The notes beneath the pieces were generated by a model. That model was given only the letters and a program-made list of their open reading frames with translations, ran no database searches and was not told the origin of the DNA. Shown here piece by piece: positions 32,490 through 41,674 of a stretch of 64,000 bases of DNA. Source of the stretch: Cyanobium usitatum str. Tous (GTDB taxonomy: Bacteria; Cyanobacteriota; Cyanobacteriia; PCC-6307; Cyanobiaceae); assembly GCF_003011885.1 (NCBI RefSeq), contig NZ_PXXO01000006.1, positions 108,392-172,391 of the forward strand, read 5' to 3'. Both the position numbers and the translations under genes were made by a program. Numbering within the stretch: the first letter of the stretch is position 1; each line of letters starts with the position of its first letter.

Positions 32490-34271
32490 TCAGTAGTTGG
32501 CGCCGCTGCGGCGCTGGTGCACGGCCGTGGTGGCGCTGGCGTCGAGCACGCCGCCCTGGCTCACCTGGGCATACAGCAGCCAGTGGTCGCCGCATTCCAT
32601 GCGCTGCTGCACCGTGGCCTCCAGCCAGGCCAGGGCCTCCGGTAGAAGCGGTTGGCCGCTGGGGCTGTGCTCCAGCTCCAGGCCGGCGAAGCGGTCGGCG
32701 CCTGGGGCAAACGGCTGCAAAAACTGCTTCATCGGACCGTTTTCACGCCCTGCGGCCAGCACGTTGAGAGCAAAGCGATCGCCGACGTGCAGCAGGGCCT
32801 CCACCGCCCGGTCTTTCGCTACGGCCACAGTGAAGCCAGGCGGTGAGAAGCTGGCCTGGCTCACCCAGCTGGCCACCATGGCGCTGCTGAGGCGGTTGCC
32901 GCCCTCCCCTTTGCTGGTGGTGAGTACGCAAAGGGAGCCCACCACCCGGCCCAGGGCCTGCACTGCTGGATTGCTGCGGCTCTCGCTGAGTCCGCCACTG
33001 GCGGTTCGGCGCTGCGCCTTGCGCTGTTCGCTCTGCAGTTGGCGGCCAAGGGCGGTGCCGGTTTCCTCGATGGCTTTGAGGCTGGCCGCATCGGGGCTGA
33101 ACTTCACCTTGATCGGTTCAAAGGCGAAGTGGAAGCCGCCATCGCGCAGCTTGCTCTCCAGCAGATCCAGGGCTTCACCGCTCCAGCCAAAGCTGCCAAA
33201 GACCCCAACCGGCTTGCTGCGGTCGCCCTCAGCTAGCACCGTGCCCAGGGCTGACACGATCGGTGTGGGGGCATGGCCGCCAAGGGTGGGAGAGCCGATC
33301 AAAATCGCATCGCAGCTGCGGATCGCCGCCAGCAGCTGCTCAGGTGGCGTGAACTCGCAGTTGATGCTCTCCACCCGCACGCCGGTGCGGGCGACCCCCT
33401 GGGCGAGGGCATCGGCGATGGCGGCCGTGTTGCCGTAGGCGCTGGCAAACAGCAGTGCCACCGAAAGGCGCGCCCGCTCCTGGGTTGCGCCCCAGCGGTG
33501 GTAATCGTTGAGGAGGCTGCGCCAGCTCTCGCTGATCGCCGGCCCGTGGCCGGGCGCAATGGTGCGGATGTCGAGGGCTTCGAGCCGCTCCACCACCGAC
33601 TCCACCTGGCGCGCCATCGGTGCCATCAGGCAGTCGTAGAAGTAGCGGCGGTCTTCCTCACTGCTGCTGCGGTTGGCCTCAGCGAAGCTTTCGCTGCAGA
33701 GGTGGGCCGCGAAAAACTTGCCACTCATCAGCAGGCCGCTGGTCTCCTCGAAGGCCATCAGCGCCCCGGGCCAGCGGGGGGTGGGGGTGGGAATCAGGCG
33801 CAGCACGTGGCCGTCGACGAGGTTGCGGCTGGCCTCCTGCTTCACCACATCGATCCGAGGTAGCGCTGGGATCGGCTCGGGGGTTGTCTCGCTGCCGGGG
33901 GCGACCGGTTTCTGCAGGTTCCAAAGCTCTTCGAGCAGCTTGGCGCCGGTGTTGGAGCTCACCAGCAGCTGGTTGGGCCAGCGGGCCGCCAGTTGGTGCA
34001 ACAGGGCTACCCGATTGGGGTTGACGTGACCCACCACCACCTTCAAGGGGGCCTCGGCTGGCACCAGCTTCGCCAGCTCTGCTAGGAAGGGCTCGGCAAA
34101 GGAGGCGCCGGGGGGATGGACCAGCAGGGGCACCTCCTGGAACAGGAAGCTGTTGGCGGTGGTGCCGCGCTCCAGGCCGTATTCCACCTCGAAGCGCAGC
34201 CGGTTGGGGCTCAGCCCCTTGAGGCAGATCAGCCCCGGCTCGATGGGGAGCTGGATGACTTGGCGGGCCAT
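32490..34271 (-). CDS. flv1: Flavodiiron protein Flv1 (class B partner)
   Basis: The protein has 593 residues in three parts: metallo-beta-lactamase-like, flavodoxin (SVALLFASAYGNTAAIADAL) and C-terminal flavin reductase (SSAMVASWVSQASFSPPGFT). The usual diiron motif HxExDH is replaced by VGHVNPNR, the hallmark of the Flv1/Flv2 class, so it probably acts with Flv3. Flv1/Flv3 pass electrons from photosystem I to O2, forming water (Mehler-like reaction). The ATG overlaps the flv3 stop (TAATG at 34271), so translation is coupled and subunit ratio may be fixed. Confidence 0.9.
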   Translation of the reverse strand: MARQVIQLPIEPGLICLKGLSPNRLRFEVEYGLERGTTANSFLFQEVPLLVHPPGASFAEPFLAELAKLVPAEAPLKVVVGHVNPNRVALLHQLAARWPNQLLVSSNTGAKLLEELWNLQKPVAPGSETTPEPIPALPRIDVVKQEASRNLVDGHVLRLIPTPTPRWPGALMAFEETSGLLMSGKFFAAHLCSESFAEANRSSSEEDRRYFYDCLMAPMARQVESVVERLEALDIRTIAPGHGPAISESWRSLLNDYHRWGATQERARLSVALLFASAYGNTAAIADALAQGVARTGVRVESINCEFTPPEQLLAAIRSCDAILIGSPTLGGHAPTPIVSALGTVLAEGDRSKPVGVFGSFGWSGEALDLLESKLRDGGFHFAFEPIKVKFSPDAASLKAIEETGTALGRQLQSEQRKAQRRTASGGLSESRSNPAVQALGRVVGSLCVLTTSKGEGGNRLSSAMVASWVSQASFSPPGFTVAVAKDRAVEALLHVGDRFALNVLAAGRENGPMKQFLQPFAPGADRFAGLELEHSPSGQPLLPEALAWLEATVQQRMECGDHWLLYAQVSQGGVLDASATTAVHQRRSGANY

Positions 34272-36022
34272 TAGTAGTGGTTCCCGACTTTGCGGTGGTG
34301 CACGGCGGTGCTGGCTTCGGTGTCGGCCACGTTCCCCTGCTCCACCTCGGCGTAAATGATCCAGTGGTCGGGGCCTTCGAGGCGTTGCACCACGCGGCAG
34401 CCCAGGTAGGCCAGGGCATCACCGAGCACCGGGCCGCCCGTGGCGGCGCCCTCGAGGGTGCTTACCCCGGCGAAGCGGTCGGCTCCTGGCGGGAAGCGCT
34501 TGAGGAAATGGCGCAGCAGCTCCTGGTGGTTGTCCTCCCGCAGGATGTTGAGCACGAAGCGATCGTTCACCTGCAGCAGCGCCTCGATGGCCCTGTCTTT
34601 GGCTACCGCCACCGTGAGGCCGGGGGGCTCGAAACTTGCCTGGCTAACCCAGCTGGCCACCATCGCCGAGCTGCGCGTGCCCTCCGGTGTCTCCTGCCGC
34701 GCCGTCACCACATACAACCCCCCGGATAGGCGACCCAGAGCCTTGTCGAGATCGGCATCGAGAGACTTCATCGCGGCGATTGTCTTCTCCTTGGTGAGCA
34801 GCTGGCCTAGGTCGGTGCCGGCTTCCTCGCAGCGCTGATAGTCGTTGCCGCCAGGCACCTGGCGCACCCGCAGCGGTTCAAAGGCGGTCTTCTGGCCGAG
34901 GCTGCGCAGCTGGCTGGCCACGGTGTCGATCGGCTCGTCGTCACCGCCGAAGGCGTCGTAGCTGCCCACCCACTGCTTCGGTTTGAGGGCCGCTAACAAT
35001 GTGCCGATCGAAGCTTGCAGCTCGGCATCGGGCCGGGCTGGCCAGGTGGGCACCACCACGGCGCTGGCTTCACCGATCAGGGCACTGAGCTCCTGGGCGT
35101 CGGTGGCGCGCAGATCCACCAGCTGCACTGCGGCGCCGGCCTTGCCGATGCCGCGGGCAATCGCCTGGCTGAGCCGGTCACAGAAGCCGTATTGGCTCAG
35201 ATAGCAAACCGCCGCATAGTCCTCGCCGCTGCTGCGCTCTGAACTCCACTCGCGGTAGTCGCCCAACCACAGGCCGAGGTGGTGGCGCAGCAGGGGCCCA
35301 TGGCCCACAGCCACTGTGCTGATCTCGGGCAGGCCATCCATGCGCTTCAACGCCTGCAGCACGCTGCGGGCGTTGGGGCCCATCAGGCAGTCGTAATAGA
35401 AGCGAAAATCGGGGGCTATGGCGCCGGGATCGGTGTCGAACAGCTCCTTGGAGCAGTAGTGCAGGCCGAAGGCATCGCAGGTGTAGAGGATGCCGGTGCC
35501 GTGGTCGAAGGAAAAGATCGTGTCGGGCCAGTGCAGGTTTGGAGCGCTGAGAAACTCGAAGCGGTGGGCCACGCCACTGGTGGGGTTGGTGCCCAGATCG
35601 AGCTCTTCGCCGCTTTTTACCGCCCGGCTTTTGAAGGGCCGGTGCACCTGATTCTCAAGAAACTGGATCGCCACCTTGGAGCCCACGATCTCGATCTCGG
35701 GGTTGAGGTCGAGCAGGTGGCCAATCAGTCCCGAGTGGTCGGGCTCGGTGTGGCTCACGATCAGGTGATCGATCGCCAGCGGGTCGATCTGCTGCTCCAG
35801 CAGCGGCAGCCAGGTGTCCTCAAACTTGAGGTGGCTGGTGTCGATCAGGGCTGTGCGCGCGCCCCGCACCAGGAAGCTGTTGTAGGTGGTGCCGTTGCGC
35901 AGGCCAAACTCAATATCGAAGCGGCTGCGGTCCCAGTCGAGCGAGCGGATTGTGGTGGTGTCCGGTCCGATCGGCTCGCATTGCAGGCTCAGCCGGGCTG
36001 CGGTTGCGACGGCACCAACCAT
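34271..36022 (-). CDS. flv3: Flavodiiron protein Flv3 (class A)
   Basis: From the ATG at 36022 the protein has 583 residues; a longer frame reaches 36064 but enters the terminator of the upstream gene. The diiron motif is intact: LIVSHTEPDHSGLIGHLLD, with a later ligand region VAVGHGPLLRHHLG. The flavodoxin part (YAAVCYLSQYGFCDRLSQAI) and flavin reductase part (SSAMVASWVSQASFEPPGLT) follow. With Flv1 it forms the light-driven O2 reductase that protects photosystem I. It shares the domain order and much sequence with Flv1, from an ancient duplication. Confidence 0.92.
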   Translation of the reverse strand: MVGAVATAARLSLQCEPIGPDTTTIRSLDWDRSRFDIEFGLRNGTTYNSFLVRGARTALIDTSHLKFEDTWLPLLEQQIDPLAIDHLIVSHTEPDHSGLIGHLLDLNPEIEIVGSKVAIQFLENQVHRPFKSRAVKSGEELDLGTNPTSGVAHRFEFLSAPNLHWPDTIFSFDHGTGILYTCDAFGLHYCSKELFDTDPGAIAPDFRFYYDCLMGPNARSVLQALKRMDGLPEISTVAVGHGPLLRHHLGLWLGDYREWSSERSSGEDYAAVCYLSQYGFCDRLSQAIARGIGKAGAAVQLVDLRATDAQELSALIGEASAVVVPTWPARPDAELQASIGTLLAALKPKQWVGSYDAFGGDDEPIDTVASQLRSLGQKTAFEPLRVRQVPGGNDYQRCEEAGTDLGQLLTKEKTIAAMKSLDADLDKALGRLSGGLYVVTARQETPEGTRSSAMVASWVSQASFEPPGLTVAVAKDRAIEALLQVNDRFVLNILREDNHQELLRHFLKRFPPGADRFAGVSTLEGAATGGPVLGDALAYLGCRVVQRLEGPDHWIIYAEVEQGNVADTEASTAVHHRKVGNHY

Positions 36023-36064
36023 GGATCGATCCGCAATTTGCCCAACTTTAGGAAGCCCGCCCAC

Positions 36065-36092
36065 AAAAAAGGCCCGGCGGGTGGGCCGGGCC
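36065..36092 (-). terminator. Rho-independent terminator after hsp20
   Basis: Read on the minus strand, GGCCCGGC/GCCGGGCC forms an eight-base GC stem (36071-36078 with 36085-36092) around a six-base loop, followed by six Ts (36070-36065). It lies 38 bases after the hsp20 stop and just before flv3, so it separates heat-shock transcription from the flv operon. Confidence 0.88.
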
Positions 36093-36130
36093 TGGGAGGG
36101 GTCTCTTCTCTCGTGTCCGCTCGGCCCTGA

Positions 36131-36544
36131 TCAGCCCTCCACCTGCACCTGCACGGTGGTGAGGTTCTGGGCCTTAGGTGCCGTCACGGTGAGCAGGCCG
36201 TCGCGGTAGTGGGCTTGCAGGCTTTCACGGTTGATGCCACCGGGAAAGCGGAAGCTGCGGCTCCAGGTGCCGTAGCGGAATTCGCTGATCAAGGAGGCCT
36301 GTTTGGCGACCGGGGAAGAGCCATCGGGGCTCGGCTGGCGGCGCTCGGCGTTGATCACCAGGCTGCGGTCTGTGGCCTTGACGTCGATCGAGGTCTTATC
36401 GACACCGGGAAGCTCCAGGGCGATTACGTAGGCGGCATCGGTTTCGTGCACCTCGGCGGCCGGCACTCGTTCGGCGGCGGGACGCTCGGCAGCGCGCAGT
36501 TGTTGCTCGAGTAACTCGAAGGGATGTTGGTGCAGGGTGAGCAT
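36131..36544 (-). CDS. Hsp20/alpha-crystallin family small heat shock protein
   Basis: From the ATG at 36544 the protein has 137 residues. The alpha-crystallin domain begins PAAEVHETDAAYVIALELPG and includes DIDVKATDRS-like strand sequence (SIDVKATDRSLVINAERR). The FPGGINRESLQAHYRDGLLT block closes it with the conserved GxLxV-type strand (DGLLTVTAPK). Such proteins bind unfolding proteins as large oligomers. A short N-terminal arm (HQHPFELLEQQLRAAERPAA) precedes the domain. A strong terminator follows. Codons upstream to 36652 look non-coding. Confidence 0.93.
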   Translation of the reverse strand: MLTLHQHPFELLEQQLRAAERPAAERVPAAEVHETDAAYVIALELPGVDKTSIDVKATDRSLVINAERRQPSPDGSSPVAKQASLISEFRYGTWSRSFRFPGGINRESLQAHYRDGLLTVTAPKAQNLTTVQVQVEG

Positions 36545-36626
36545 CGGATGTTCTCCGGGACACAGCCAATGTGCTGCGGCCAGCCGGGCGATGGCAGGGG
36601 GCAGACCGCCCGTTTTGGTTCGGCCC

Positions 36627-37091
36627 TTACGGCCCCGTTCGGTTGGCACCACTGGCAGGTAGGGGCAACCGGCAGCGCTGCTTTAAGGCGGCGATCACCC
36701 GGCCGATGGCGTCGGGATGGCCCTGCACGCTGAAGGCTTCCCGCTCCAGTTGCCGGTTGCCGTGGTGGTAGCGGGTGGTGAGGATGCCGCTGATCTCCTG
36801 CTCCACCACCGGGTTGAGCCGCACGCTCCAGCCCAAGGGCTGGAGCACGCCGGTGGGACAGCTCTGGGCTGCGTGAATGGCCTCATGCAGGAACACCTGG
36901 CGGCCGATGCCCAGCTCGAAGGCCACCGGCGCGATCCAGAGGGTGCGCGTTTTGGCTTGGAACAGCCCGTAGCTGCCGGGCACTGGCGGCGGGGCCAGCC
37001 GCACCTGAAAACCCCGCTGCTGCAGGGTTGTGAGCAGGGGCCTTAGCTCGGCGGGTAGTTGGGGCGGCGGCGCTGGGATGGTGGCGATCAC
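36627..37091 (-). CDS. Putative zinc metallopeptidase-like protein (HEAIH motif)
   Basis: The protein has 154 residues from a GTG at 37091. An HExxH motif stands in QVFLHEAIHAAQSCPTGVL at about 68-86. PVVEQEISGILTTRYHHGNR and LEREAFSVQGHPDAIGRVI provide glutamates and histidines that could complete a zinc site. I recall it only as a conserved hypothetical in Synechococcus. Proteolytic activity is inferred from the motif. Its start lies inside the first unit of a 17-bp repeat array (37086-37150). Confidence 0.65.
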   Translation of the reverse strand: MIATIPAPPPQLPAELRPLLTTLQQRGFQVRLAPPPVPGSYGLFQAKTRTLWIAPVAFELGIGRQVFLHEAIHAAQSCPTGVLQPLGWSVRLNPVVEQEISGILTTRYHHGNRQLEREAFSVQGHPDAIGRVIAALKQRCRLPLPASGANRTGP

Positions 37092-37150
37092 AACAGGTAT
37101 GCCCTCACAACAGAAACTCCCTCACAACAGCAACGCCCTCACAACAGCCA
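37086..37150. repeat. Four-copy tandem repeat, period 17 bp
   Basis: The core TCACAACAG recurs at 37088-37096, 37105-37113, 37122-37130 and 37139-37147, exactly 17 bases apart. Copies 2-4 share CCCTCACAACAG, while the five-base spacers differ. The array covers the whole gap between the MEKHLA gene stop (37139) and the GTG start (37091) of the metallopeptidase-like gene and slightly enters both. It could vary the distance between the genes or mediate regulation, or be a simple slippage product. Confidence 0.8.
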
Positions 37151-37645
37151 CCAGCGGCTGAAGCGGGCGGCTTGGCCGCAGGGTTGGCCTGAGCTATCTC
37201 GGAGGGTCCAGAGGCGGGCGGCTTCGATGGCAAAGCGGCGGCCGCGGCTGTCGATGCGGATGCCCCGGTAGCCCGAGATCGCTTCTTTGGCTTGGGCTGC
37301 CAACAACGCCTGGCGGCGGCTGGCCCGCTCGGCTGGCTCGGCGGTGAGCCGCGATGGCATGCCCACCATCTCGGGCCAGGGGCGCTGCCACAGGCGCAGG
37401 GCCGCCCGGTTGGCATAGATCAGCCTTGGCCCTGGCTCGCTGCTGGGATCGGCGCCGTCATGGGCCAGCAGCACCAGCTCGGCGGCAAACAGCTCCTGGG
37501 CCACCAGCAGGGGCGAGGCGTCGGCGGCTAGGCAGGCGATCAGGGGGGTGCCGAAGGCGCGCTGGTAATTGCTGAGCAGGCACAGGGCCAGGCTTTGGGC
37601 CGCCGGCGTCAGCCAGGGGGGCGGACTTAGGGGCTCAGCTGTCAT
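37139..37645 (-). CDS. MEKHLA (PAS-like) domain protein
   Basis: From the ATG at 37645 the protein has 168 residues. FAAELVLLAHDGADP, then RLIYANRAALRLWQRPWPEM, LTAEPAERASRRQALLA and YRGIRIDSRGRRFAIEAARL match the MEKHLA domain, a PAS-related fold. The start overlaps the SWIM gene stop by 11 bases, so it is the last gene of the SNF2/SWIM/MEKHLA unit. MEKHLA domains are presumed sensory or ligand-binding; the ligand is unknown. The last codon lies in the 17-bp repeat array. Confidence 0.75.
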   Translation of the reverse strand: MTAEPLSPPPWLTPAAQSLALCLLSNYQRAFGTPLIACLAADASPLLVAQELFAAELVLLAHDGADPSSEPGPRLIYANRAALRLWQRPWPEMVGMPSRLTAEPAERASRRQALLAAQAKEAISGYRGIRIDSRGRRFAIEAARLWTLRDSSGQPCGQAARFSRWWLL

Positions 37646-38540
37646 CACCGTTGGCCGGACCCATGGCCTTGGCCATGGCCAGGGCCGCCAGCTGCTGGCC
37701 GTGGGCCTTGAGGTGCTCCAGGAAGTGGAGATTGGCCTCGGGGAAGCGGGGTTCTTCTGCCAGGGGCAGGGGACCGGCGGCATCGAGGCCGGTGTCGCCC
37801 TCCAGGGCTGGTGTGATCACGACCAGATCCGAATCGAGGGCTGCGCCGTAGCGCCACCAGCGGTTTGGGTCCTTGATGGCTGGATGCACCGGCTGCAGCG
37901 CCACTGCGGCGACCGGCTGGGAGCCCTGTTTGGCTGCAGCCTGTCTGGCCTGTTTTGCCAGCGCCTTGCGCCGCCGCTTGGCCAGGTCGGCCAGCAGCTG
38001 GGCCCGGGTGCGGCCGCGCAGCTGGAACAACACGAAGGGGTCTTCGCTGAAGCGATCGCCCATCAGGTAGTAAACGGCGCTGACGTGCTTGCAGGGGTTG
38101 GCCTTATCGGGGCAGCTGCACTCGCTGCGCACCTCCTGCAACTTGAACGGAAACAGGCGCTTGCCGCTGGCCGCGAAGGCGCGCTCGATGTCCTGGGGCA
38201 TGACGCCGGCTAGCAGCTGGGCCGACCAGCGCGCCTTCTGGGTGAGGGCGTCGAGCACGTAGTTCCAGTCGTCGTCGTGGAGCACGTCGAGCCAGAGCTT
38301 CACCTTGTAGGGCTCCTCGTCGGTGCCCTGCACCCGGGCATGCACTCGCCGCCCCTCAAAGCGGATCGAGGTGACATTGCCGCTGCGGGCATACTCCCAG
38401 GCGCGCTCCAGGCGCTTTTTGAAGCGGTAGGAGTTGATCAGCTCCATCCACTGCTCCACCCACCAGGGCTGCTGGGCCAGGCCCTGGTCGCCGAGCTGGG
38501 TGTTGATGGCGCTGGCGTAGGTAGTGGGGGTGAGGGTCAT
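37635..38540 (-). CDS. SWIM zinc finger protein
   Basis: The protein has 301 residues. The SWIM motif CxCxnCxH is seen in ECSCPDKANPCKHVSAVYYL near residue 140-160. The N-terminal block (WWVEQWMELINSYRFKKRLE, RAWEYARSGNVTSIRF) matches the family that is found beside SNF2 helicases. A basic, alanine-rich tail follows (LAKRRRKALAKQARQAAAKQ). SWIM domains bind DNA or protein; the pair with a SNF2 ATPase suggests a two-part chromatin or DNA-remodelling machine. Its ATG at 38540 is four bases after the SNF2 stop. Confidence 0.85.
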   Translation of the reverse strand: MTLTPTTYASAINTQLGDQGLAQQPWWVEQWMELINSYRFKKRLERAWEYARSGNVTSIRFEGRRVHARVQGTDEEPYKVKLWLDVLHDDDWNYVLDALTQKARWSAQLLAGVMPQDIERAFAASGKRLFPFKLQEVRSECSCPDKANPCKHVSAVYYLMGDRFSEDPFVLFQLRGRTRAQLLADLAKRRRKALAKQARQAAAKQGSQPVAAVALQPVHPAIKDPNRWWRYGAALDSDLVVITPALEGDTGLDAAGPLPLAEEPRFPEANLHFLEHLKAHGQQLAALAMAKAMGPANGDDS

Positions 38541-38544
38541 GGTT

Positions 38545-41500
38545 TCAATCCTCTTCGCTCAGGGCCACTAGATCTTTGAGCTGGCCCACATCAAAGCCGC
38601 CGAGCCAGTCTTCACCGGAGCCGACGATTTCTGCAGCCATTTTTGACTTCTCCTTGATCATGCGGTCGATCTTTTCTTCCACCGAGCCGCTGGTGATGAA
38701 CTTGTGCACCAGCACCCGGTTTTGTTGGCCGATCCGGTAGGCCCGGTCGGTGGCCTGGTTTTCCACGGCCGGGTTCCACCAGCGGTCGATGTGGAAGACG
38801 TGGCTGGCCCGGGTGAGGTTGAGGCCCACACCACCGGCCTTGAGCGACAGCAAAAACAGCTGGGGGCCGCGGGGGTCGTCCTGGAAGCGATCGACCATCG
38901 CCTGGCGCTCGGTTTTGCTGGTGCTGCCGTAGAGGAACGGCACCTCTTGGCGCCATTTGCGCTCCAGGTGGGCCTTGAGCAGTAGCCCCCATTCGGCGAA
39001 CTGGGTGAACAGCAACGCCCGGTCGCCCGCTTCGATTACCTCCTCGAGGATCTCCTCGAGCCGCTGCAGCTTGCCGCTGCGGCTGCTGAAGCTGCCGTTG
39101 CCGCTTGCCAGCACGGCCTCGGCGTTTTCCTTCAGGGCCAGGGCCGGGTGGTTGCAGATCTGCTTGAGCTTGGTGAGCAGGGCCAGCACCTGGCCGTGCT
39201 TCTGGCCCAGCGGTGCCCGGGCGATGGCATCGAGGCTTTCGTCGACTGTCTTGTTGTAGAGCTTCTTCTGCTCGGGAGCCAGGCCCACCCATTCATTGAG
39301 CTCCACCTTCTCCGGCAGGTCGGAAATGATCGATTTGTCGGTTTTGAGGCGCCGCAGGATGAACGGCCCCACCCGGCTTTTGAGATCCCGCAGCGACGAC
39401 ATGTCGCCGTACCGCTCGATCGGCAGCCGGTAGCGCTGGCGGAAGAAGGGCTCATCGCCGAGCACCTTGGGGTTGAGGAAATCCATCAGCGCCCACAGCT
39501 CGCTGACGCGGTTTTCCACCGGCGTGCCGGTGAGGGCAATCCGGAAGCGGCTGCCCCCTTTGCCGCCGCGGCTGGGGCGGGCCAGGTCCCGGGCCGCTTG
39601 GCTTTGTTTGGCGGTGTGGTTTTTGATCGCCTGGGCTTCGTCGATCACCACCCCCTGCCAGTCGATGCTTTCGAGCAGCTCGCTGTCACGCTGCAGCAGG
39701 CCGTAGCTGGTGAGCACCAGATCCACGCCCTTAAGGGCTTTTTTGAGAGCCTCGGGGCTGCTCGGTCGCCGCGGGCCGTAGTGCTCCCGCACGAGCAGTT
39801 CGGGGGTGAAGCCGTGGGCTTCGCGCTTCCAGTTGGTGAGCACCGAGGTGGGCGCCACCAGCAGCACCGGTCGTTTGAGTTCGTCTTCGGCCTTGAGGTG
39901 CTGCAGGAAGGCCAGCAGCTGGATCGTTTTGCCCAGGCCCATGTCGTCGGCTAAGCAGGCGCCTTGGTCGAAACGGTGCAGGAAGGCCAGCCAGCCCAGG
40001 CCCCGCTCCTGATAGGGCCGCAGCTGGCCAGAGAAGCCAGGTGGGGCGGGCAGGGGGTCGGGTGCTTTCTGCTGGTGGTACTGCTCCAGCACGGCCTGCA
40101 GCCGGGGGCCGGCATCGAAGCGGTGCACCGGCAGCCGATGGAAGGTGTCGCCGTCGCTGGCGGTGAGCCGCAGGGCGTCGTCGAGGCTCAGGCCCGGATC
40201 GGCAACGCTGAAACGCTCGGCGTTGCGCAGGTCGGCGGGACGCAACTCGATCCAAGCCCCCTTGTGCTGCACAAGCGGGCTGCGCTTGGCCTGCAGGCGC
40301 TCCAGGTCCCGCAGGGTCAGGGTGACGCCGCCGATCATGAATTCCCATTCCCAGGTGAGCGTTTCGCCCAAGGTGAAGCCGCGCGATTTCTCAGGCAGCT
40401 CGGCCTTGATCGACAGGCCCAACCGGCTGGCCAGGCCCCCTGCGAGGCTGGCCGGCAGCACCACACCCACGCCCACATCGCGCAGCTGGTGGGCGCCGGT
40501 GCGCACCAGCACAAACGCCTCGGCTGGCGTGAGCTGCATCGTTTCCGGGGTGGCCGAATCCAGCCCCCGCACGATCGGTTCAAACACCGTCAGGGCCCGG
40601 CCCATGCCTTCAAGCAGCAGCTCGCTCGGTTGGGGCACGGCCACTTCACCCATCTGCATGCCCCGATCACCGGCGGCCCAGACGGCGGCGGCGGGCACCC
40701 GCAGGCTCGGGTCGGCTTCCGCCTGCAGCCCGAAGCGCAGCTCCCAGAGCTCCTCGCCCTCGGCGGGGGTGAACAGCTCCAGGCAGGTGCGGGCTGGCTC
40801 CACCTTGCCCGCCACCCCTTCACGCCAGTGGTGGGTGGCGATGCTGAGGCGCTCCAGCTCCTCCTCGCCCAGGCTGAGGCTGCCATCGCCTTTGCCCAGG
40901 GCCTTCTGCCAGGCCGCCAGCAAGGGATCGAGCCCGCCTGCGCTGGCACTGAAGCCCACCCGCAGCTGGCCATCGAGCAGGGCTTCCAGCAGGCTGGCCA
41001 CCCGCAGGCGCCCGCTGCCGGGGCGGCGGCAGGCCAGGGAGGGGTCACCGCTGGGGCCTGCGGCCAGGGCGCAGGTGGCCACCTGGGGCAGGCCGCTGGC
41101 CAGGTCTTCGAGGCGGCGGCGGTCGTCTTCGCGGTTGAGGAGGGGCAGCCAGCGGGCCTTGCCCTCGGCGATCTGGGGCAGCCAGCGGCCGCGAGCGATC
41201 AGGCTCAGGGCCCAGCGCTGTAGGTGACTCCACCAGCGCAGCTCATCGGCCATCTCCGGGTGCTCACCAGCCAGGGGTATCTGGCTGAGCCATTCGCCCG
41301 CGTTGGCAGCATCGAGGGCCCAGCCCTCCACCTGCCAGGGCCACCATTCGAGCTGTTTGGGAATCGGTTCGCCGGCCTGCAGGGGCAGGCCGCTCCAGGT
41401 GCTGGCACTGGTGCGGCGGCCCTTGGCGGCTTGGTTACGGCTGGGCAGGGTCAGGGTGGCCCGGGCTGGGCGCAGGGCCTCCGACCACAGCCCGTTGTCG

Positions 41501-41664
41501 TCGAGCCAGGTGGCCAGGTCGTCTTCGTTGAGGGCCAGTGGGTGCTCTGGGGCCTCCAGCTTTGGCACGGCAGGGGTCGCCACCCGCCAGGTGTCGGCCC
41601 ACAGGAATAGGCGGCCGCCCGAACCCTCGGGGGGAAACAGCCAGGTGGCGTGCAGCAGGCTCAT
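38545..41664 (-). CDS. SNF2/HepA family DNA-dependent ATPase
   Basis: The protein has 1039 residues. Residues 1-540 are a long N-terminal region typical of bacterial SNF2 proteins (the SNF2_N-adjacent DUF3670-like domain). The helicase core has the Q-like start LRPYQERGLGWLAFLH, Walker A in LADDMGLGKTIQLLAF near 573, Walker B DEAQ in VVIDEAQAIKNH, then ALTGTPVENRVSELWAL and a second RecA lobe with LSLKAGGVGLNLTRASHVFH and DRAYRIGQ. It should use ATP to move along or remodel DNA-protein complexes. Bacterial partners such as RapA recycle RNA polymerase, but the exact role here is open. Confidence 0.92.
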   Translation of the reverse strand: MSLLHATWLFPPEGSGGRLFLWADTWRVATPAVPKLEAPEHPLALNEDDLATWLDDNGLWSEALRPARATLTLPSRNQAAKGRRTSASTWSGLPLQAGEPIPKQLEWWPWQVEGWALDAANAGEWLSQIPLAGEHPEMADELRWWSHLQRWALSLIARGRWLPQIAEGKARWLPLLNREDDRRRLEDLASGLPQVATCALAAGPSGDPSLACRRPGSGRLRVASLLEALLDGQLRVGFSASAGGLDPLLAAWQKALGKGDGSLSLGEEELERLSIATHHWREGVAGKVEPARTCLELFTPAEGEELWELRFGLQAEADPSLRVPAAAVWAAGDRGMQMGEVAVPQPSELLLEGMGRALTVFEPIVRGLDSATPETMQLTPAEAFVLVRTGAHQLRDVGVGVVLPASLAGGLASRLGLSIKAELPEKSRGFTLGETLTWEWEFMIGGVTLTLRDLERLQAKRSPLVQHKGAWIELRPADLRNAERFSVADPGLSLDDALRLTASDGDTFHRLPVHRFDAGPRLQAVLEQYHQQKAPDPLPAPPGFSGQLRPYQERGLGWLAFLHRFDQGACLADDMGLGKTIQLLAFLQHLKAEDELKRPVLLVAPTSVLTNWKREAHGFTPELLVREHYGPRRPSSPEALKKALKGVDLVLTSYGLLQRDSELLESIDWQGVVIDEAQAIKNHTAKQSQAARDLARPSRGGKGGSRFRIALTGTPVENRVSELWALMDFLNPKVLGDEPFFRQRYRLPIERYGDMSSLRDLKSRVGPFILRRLKTDKSIISDLPEKVELNEWVGLAPEQKKLYNKTVDESLDAIARAPLGQKHGQVLALLTKLKQICNHPALALKENAEAVLASGNGSFSSRSGKLQRLEEILEEVIEAGDRALLFTQFAEWGLLLKAHLERKWRQEVPFLYGSTSKTERQAMVDRFQDDPRGPQLFLLSLKAGGVGLNLTRASHVFHIDRWWNPAVENQATDRAYRIGQQNRVLVHKFITSGSVEEKIDRMIKEKSKMAAEIVGSGEDWLGGFDVGQLKDLVALSEED

Positions 41665-41674
41665 GAACCCGGCC

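Noticed and set aside
37086..37150. CRISPR-like array
   Set aside because: Repeat core is only 9-12 bases with five-base spacers; no cas genes nearby.
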